Assembly: GCA_016271365.2 (NCBI GenBank)
Contig: CM028129.1
Span: 432,642,501-432,706,500, forward strand
Source: Neoceratodus forsteri
Lineage: Eukaryota > Chordata > Ceratodontiformes > Ceratodontidae
Length of the DNA stretch: 64,000 nt
Direction: 5' to 3'
This document shows positions 59,501 through 64,000 of this stretch, piece by piece. The translations under genes were made by a program, and so were the position numbers. Position 1 is the stretch's first letter; the number at the start of each line of letters is the position of its first letter. The notes beneath the pieces were generated by a model. That model was not told the origin of the DNA and did no database searches. It was given only the letters and a program-made list of their open reading frames with translations.

Positions 59501-61437
59501 GAAAATGGGCTATCTGTAAAGTTTTGGTTTTTTTTTCATATTCAAGAATTAAAAAAACATTAAAAAAATACTAAAAATTACCTTACAGTTGCTTGATTAG
59601 TAAAGTAGTCCCTCTACTGGTATTCTTGACAATACTTACCAGTAGAAGGCATCACAGCATTTCACTGTTTTGTTTCTACTGTGTACAGAACCTCCTATCT
59701 TTGTCACTTGACCCCCTTCCCCCCTCACTTGCGTTCCATTTTTTTTGTTAATGTCCATTATTAAGAGAGAGACACACGTAGGTTGCCCTATGTTGTAATG
59801 TAATTGGGAAGGGCAATGGAGTGCAGGGGAGATACCCTGATTGTGAAGGCCAACGGAGAAGTACCTTTTCTTTTTCTACTCTTACAGCTGTTTTGTGGAG
59901 TGCAGGAGAGGTACCAGAGAGGTACCATTTCTTTCTATTATGGCCAAGTTGCTCTGTTTTTTCTCCCCTTTCTTTTGTTGGCAATCAATTTTAATAGTGA
60001 TGACAAGACAGGAATAGTGCTACTAGGAACTTCCATGTGTGTGCTGCGGGAGTAACGCTGAAATGAATCGCCTGAACCGCCACGTGTACTCTGGCTTGGC
60101 AGCTTGATTAGTTTAAAACAAAAAAAAAATCTGTGTTTTGCTTTTAATTGAATGTGTCTGTTGTGCTTGTATTACAAATGTTTATGGCATGAGGATTTTG
60201 AGCCTATGCCTGTTTCAGGTGAGTGAGCAGTGGCAGCAGCAGCAGGTGGTTTAGTCGTGGAAGAGGAAGGAAAAAACAACAAATAAAAAAGAAATTACAG
60301 AATGGTTTGTGACAGGGAAATGGGTAGATAGATTTGATTTGGCCAGTTACTGGGTGGTGGTGGTGGTGTCTGAGCTAAGGAAGAGTAAGTCTGCATGTGG
60401 GAAGGGGTCTCACTCACTCTCGCGAAGCGGTAAACAAAATGGCTGTAGTTTCAAATTGTGTGCCCAGTGCTTCAGCCAGTAACGAAGCAGGCTGGGCACA
60501 AGGAAAATTCCAATTGCAGCTTAATATTAGTGATGAGGTTCTGGGGACAGGCACGTTTAATACCCTGGCTCTGTTGTCTGATAGATGCTCACCTTGTCAG
60601 CTCTATCAGCCAATCAGAGCCCGGGAATTTCTGAGCCCATTTTCTAATCCATTTTAAAACTCATACTGCTATTTGTTGGCCTAAGGGGGTAGTGGGTGCT
60701 ACTTAGCTACATAGCTCAGCAAACACACACAAAAAAAGAAACTCATTACTTGTAATACCAGTGGAGTAATCTATGTGGCAGAGTGCACATGCAAAACCTT
60801 TTACATTGATAAAACTACTAGAAGTTTTTAAAGTACGGGTAGGCGAGCACGTTAGGGCCATTGAAAAGGCAATTTACCATATGCAACTGCAGCACATATC
60901 GCTTAAGCTCAGAATGGGCTTGAATATAGCTATACATTCCATGCTATAGATAAAGTGAATCCAAACCTGGGGGAGGGGCAATTATAATAGCTTATTGCTT
61001 AAACAGAATGCCTTTTGGATTATTCAACTTCAAGCAACTAAATCACCTGGTTTAAATACTGGCTTCAACATCACACCTTGTCTTGGTAACAGATAGTAAT
61101 TCAGCTGTCATTTTTACCATCTGGCACATTCACTTATGGGATTTCAAATAAGGTTTTTATGTTGTGTACCTTTTGGCAGCTACAGATATTATGCTTGTAA
61201 TTGTTTTCATTGTCTTTGCATTGATGTATTATATATGTTTCTCCTTTTGTTTTCTGTTGTCTTTCCCCCTCTTGTTTTTTCCTCCACCCACCCTTGCCAA
61301 TGTGCCTTTGTTGTACTATTGTTTCACCTTTTCTCACTCTCTTTTTGTTTTCACTGCTCATTTGTCCATTTAGTCATGGTATCATACCCTCTATTGTGAT
61401 TATCCAATGAATTTCAGTGTTTAATTGTTGCATCATC

Positions 61438-61447
61438 ATGACGTCAT
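61438..61447. promoter_or_regulatory. palindromic CRE (ATGACGTCAT)
   Basis: A perfect consensus cAMP-response element, TGACGTCA, with one extra symmetric base on each side. A CCAAT word lies about 35 bp upstream. There is no gene nearby to regulate in this window, so function is unproven. Confidence 0.4.
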
Positions 61448-61492
61448 CATGCTTTATCTATTTATTGTGCATTGTTATTAGTATGCCTTAGC

Positions 61493-61520
61493 CTTCGATA
61501 AAGGACCTACAGGTCCGAAA
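61493..61520 (+). ncRNA. degenerate hammerhead-ribozyme-like motif
   Basis: The order 'cttcgataaa', GGACC, TACA, GGTCC, GAAA mirrors the hammerhead core CTGATGA, stem II, GAAA. The first core box is mutated. Such motifs are known in Penelope-like elements and other retroelements of amphibians and reptiles. Helices I and III are not convincingly resolved. Confidence 0.3.
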
Positions 61521-62423
61521 TGCATCAGGTGGGCACATTTATGGGTGCTTTGCTACTTGTTTGATTGTCTTTTAATAACGGAGCCTATTCAACTACAGTG
61601 TGGTGTCCAGTCACTTGTGAGGTGGTGAGTGCCCAACCTTTTATGTGTACTGTTAGCTACATAGCTGAATCTGCTAATGTAATCTACAGACCAGGACTAT
61701 GTGTGGTTTTATCACAGCCTTCATGCAATCAAAAGGATTGCTCCTCAGATGAAATGGGCCCATAATGAGATGCTAATTTCCTGTTAGGGCATTTCATATG
61801 GACTGAGGTCTTTAGCAGATAGAATTAGAAAATTCAAACCTAATGCAATAGTGCCAGCACCTTTGCGATGCCTTAGCTGCTGCTCTTCTCCTTGGCAGCC
61901 TATTATTTAGACTGAGCATGATATCCTAATGTGGCCAGCAAGGGGTTGTGCTTTGTGCCTAAGTAGTTGTTAGTGCTTTGATTTGTGTTACCCTCTAGGG
62001 GCTTTTCTAAAGCATGCTTTAGGAAATCAACATTTGCTCTGCTTTTTTTTTAAATATTAAAATAGTTGTGCCTTGCCCAAATTAATGCTTATGGAAAAGA
62101 CTTTGTGAAGCACAAGCTTCAACTTTTAAAATTGGGGCTTAACATGCACAAAAGTGTTTTAGTGCTTTTCTCTGGGAACTTAAAGTGACTAAGTGAAATT
62201 TTGGTTAGAATGGATCTTGGTTGTGATTAATCAAATCTATCTACAACTTTCAGGGCTTGATAAATGGTGAGAGAAGTAGCCTAGTGCCAGTTTCAGTTCA
62301 GATTTGAGTTGGGGCCTGAAAACTCAGTTCAGCATTGCCAATTTGGCTTCACCACTTTGACTTCAAATACATTAATCTGCATAGAGCCAAACAGGCGATA
62401 AATGGGAGGTCAGCAGTGAACAT

Positions 62424-62535
62424 GAATTACTGTTGCTTACTTTTGGCAGGGATTATCGGATTACAGTTTTTTTGTGTTGTGACAGAGTCTTCAAAACCCA
62501 TTAAGACCACCAGGGCTGAGAATGAGCTAGAGTAA
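62424..62535 (+). other. possible signal-peptide-like exon
   Basis: From the internal ATG at 62424 a 37-codon frame begins MNYCCLLLAGIIGLQFFCVV followed by polar residues. This looks like a hydrophobic signal sequence. A purine (A) sits at -3, and a weak donor (agagtaata) lies near the end at 62530. No family is recognised and no downstream exon is seen, so chance is quite possible. Confidence 0.2.
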
Positions 62536-62869
62536 TACTATTCGTTGATGACCTCAATGCACATCCTCCTCTGTAGACTCCAGCTGATTGCTTTACCTTA
62601 TCCAATTACTTTATTCTCCCTTACAGCACCATAGATATTAAAATAATATGTTATATTATGACTATTATTTTATATTATATTGTCTATTATTTTTTATATT
62701 ATGTGTTTTATATATTAGATAATTATTAGTAATATAATGTAAAAATCTGTTTTTAGCATTTGTCATTTTTTTATTTATATGACAAGACAACAGGATTTGT
62801 GGTAATGAATGTTTTGCGTTTTAAAAAGATAATTGACTTCTGTGTTTTTTATTTTAATTTTATGAGAGA

Positions 62870-62870
62870 C

Positions 62871-62924
<54 letters not shown>

Positions 62925-62925
62925 A
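62870..62925. repeat. (GATA)n microsatellite
   Basis: About 14 tandem gata units, continuing into interrupted repeats to about 62945. Confidence 0.95.
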
Positions 62926-62945
62926 TAGAGATATGACAGACAGAC

Positions 62946-63325
62946 ATATATAAGATATGCCCTGGTTCTAATGAAAATATCACTTATATTTTTCCTGAAT
63001 GCAGTTTGACCTTATGTCTTTAAGAGTGGTGAAGCCATGCCTTTTATTATATAGTTGAAAGAAAAAATCCTGCATCCTGGTCATCTTCAACAGTGATGCT
63101 GATTGTCCAGTGGTCACTTCAATAGTGAATGAAGGAATCAAACCTCCATTGCCTCTATGGGTTAAATGGACCTTGAGTGAGAATAACACCGATATTCTCA
63201 GTGTACGTCTCATAGTGGCAACAATATCACTGATATTTACCTCATGTATCATCACAGGTATGGTGTATGTATCTACGTAGGTAAGTTGGTAAACAGAGAG
63301 AGAGATAAGAGAGAGAGGGAGAAAG
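62946..63325. other. unassigned interval
   Basis: Long minus-strand frames here are driven by the adjacent microsatellite and show no domain. Confidence 0.4.
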
Positions 63326-63334
63326 GAAGAGAGA

Positions 63335-63391
<57 letters not shown>

Positions 63392-63392
63392 C
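63326..63392. repeat. (GATA)n/(GACA)n compound microsatellite
   Basis: A gata run followed by a gaca run. The minus-strand SVCLSVCLS frames are translations of this tract. Confidence 0.95.
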
Positions 63393-63439
63393 GATGCAAT
63401 GGGCTCAGGTGGAATACATAATTTATCAGCATGAGTATA

Positions 63440-64000
63440 CAGTTGAACTTGGTAACCACACATGGCAAACCAAAATGTAGAGAGACTAAGGCCAAATTCT
63501 TCCGTTCAGAACTGGACTCCACTTCAAACTGCCCTACTAAATTCTGGGACACAATAAAAGATCTGTCTGGTCATACGGCAGGCAATGTGCTTCCATCAAA
63601 AATCAATTCTGACAAGGATACCATTCAGGACAGAACAGCGATCTTACAGTCCTTTAACAATCATTTTGCTACTGCTGGCCTTGCGTTCAATAATTCTCCT
63701 GCTTGTAAGCTACTCTCACCAGCCGCATTACAGCTGCCAGCAACTAGCACCTCGAACACTATCTTTTCATTCTCACCTATCTCCCTGAAAGATGTCGAAG
63801 ACCTCATTCTTCAGCTGAATATAAAGAAAAGTGCTGGTGCTGACTCCTTTGATCCCTTCTTTCTGAAGTTTGCTTACCATGTCCTAATAGTACCAATAAC
63901 CCATCTGTTCAATCTGTCCCTATTGCAAGGGTCCATTCCCCACTTATGGAAAACTGCTTATGTCATTCCTCTGTTCAAAGCAGGGGATCCTAGTGATCTG
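63440..64000 (+). pseudogene. Rex/L2-like LINE ORF2, linker and RT start (runs off window)
   Basis: Frames give VTTHGKPKCREAKAKFFRSELDS, FWDTIKDLSG, FNNHFATAGLAF, FSFSPISLKDVEDLILQLNIKKSAGAD, FFLKFAYHVL and ITHLFNLSLLQGSIPHLWKTAYV. These match in order the frame at 42246-42662 (-), so both belong to the same LINE group. The RT palm and catalytic box lie beyond the window. Only one apparent frame irregularity is visible near the end. Confidence 0.8.

Larger units (their letters stand above)
59501..62860. other. unassigned region
   Basis: Several frames of 60-90 codons have no recognised domains. Features of note are a palindromic CRE at 61438-61447, a hammerhead-like motif at 61493-61520, a signal-peptide-like frame at 62424-62535, and an AT-rich tract at 62640-62720. 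Confidence 0.35.

Noticed and set aside
60205..60222. caggtgagt splice-donor match
   Set aside because: No acceptor-bounded open exon precedes it, so an isolated donor consensus is expected by chance.
62870..63392. CRISPR-like regular repeats
   Set aside because: These are tetranucleotide microsatellites without unique spacers, in a vertebrate context.
62980..63552. 190-codon minus-strand frame
   Set aside because: Its central SVCLSVCLS/IYLSIYLS segment is a translation of the GATA/GACA microsatellite. Flanks have no domain.

Overview
This is a repeat-dense vertebrate nuclear window in which no host gene can be identified with confidence. Nearly every protein-like stretch comes from a retrotransposon or DNA transposon broken by stops and frameshifts. 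At least eight copies of CR1-clade LINEs are present, together with L2/Rex-like LINEs, a full-length L1, a MIR-like CORE-SINE, an IR/DR-type Tc1/mariner element, a Kolobok-like TTAA MITE and several other inverted-repeat MITEs. That mixture suggests a non-mammalian tetrapod with a large genome, such as an amphibian (caecilian-like) or possibly a lepidosaur. Species assignment is inference only.

Layout. 1-900: a short degenerate tandem repeat and a LINE-like tail. 1.2-3.3 kb: CR1 copy A (+). 3.34-5.2 kb: an L1 ORF2 C-terminal fragment (+) interrupted by one GC-rich tRNA-derived SINE, with a second copy at its 3' edge. 7.0-8.8 kb: L2 remnants (-). 9.3-10.65 kb: CR1 copy B (-). 10.9-15.65 kb: CR1 copy C (+), split by a 1.86-kb insertion rich in inverted repeats. 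15.66-18.2 kb: CR1 copy D (+). 18.25-19.45 kb: L2 (+). 20.0-21.56 kb: a MITE-like element inside a wider inverted repeat. 21.96-25.06 kb: CR1 copy E (+), the most complete, with endonuclease and reverse transcriptase. 25.1-27.1 kb: L1 ORF1 remnant, TTAA-flanked MITE, MIR. 27.2-29.35 kb: CR1 copy F (+) with a small MITE inside.

30.1-30.9 kb and 51.0-51.8 kb hold two same-orientation copies of an ~800-bp repeat with LTR-like features. Between them lie a 7.45-kb L1 (-) with a 16-bp target-site duplication and a nested CR1 (copy G), a Rex/L2-like LINE (-) with a nested CR1 (copy H), a minisatellite and tandem-duplication zone (44.3-46.7 kb), and CR1 copy I (-). 52.8-54.4 kb: Tc1/mariner. 54.8-59.5 kb: palindromic MITEs and a minisatellite. 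59.5-63.4 kb: mostly unassigned sequence, with tetranucleotide microsatellites near the right end, a CRE palindrome and a hammerhead-like motif. 63.44-64.0 kb: the 5' part of another Rex/L2-like LINE (+) running off the window.

The elements do not form a working pathway. They record successive insertion: CR1 into L1, CR1 into Rex/L2, MITE into CR1, SINE into L1, Tc1 into a GATA tract. The candidates most likely to be undescribed are the GC-rich SINE, the composite foldback insertion at 13.32-15.18 kb, the ~800-bp LTR-like family and the small palindromic MITEs.
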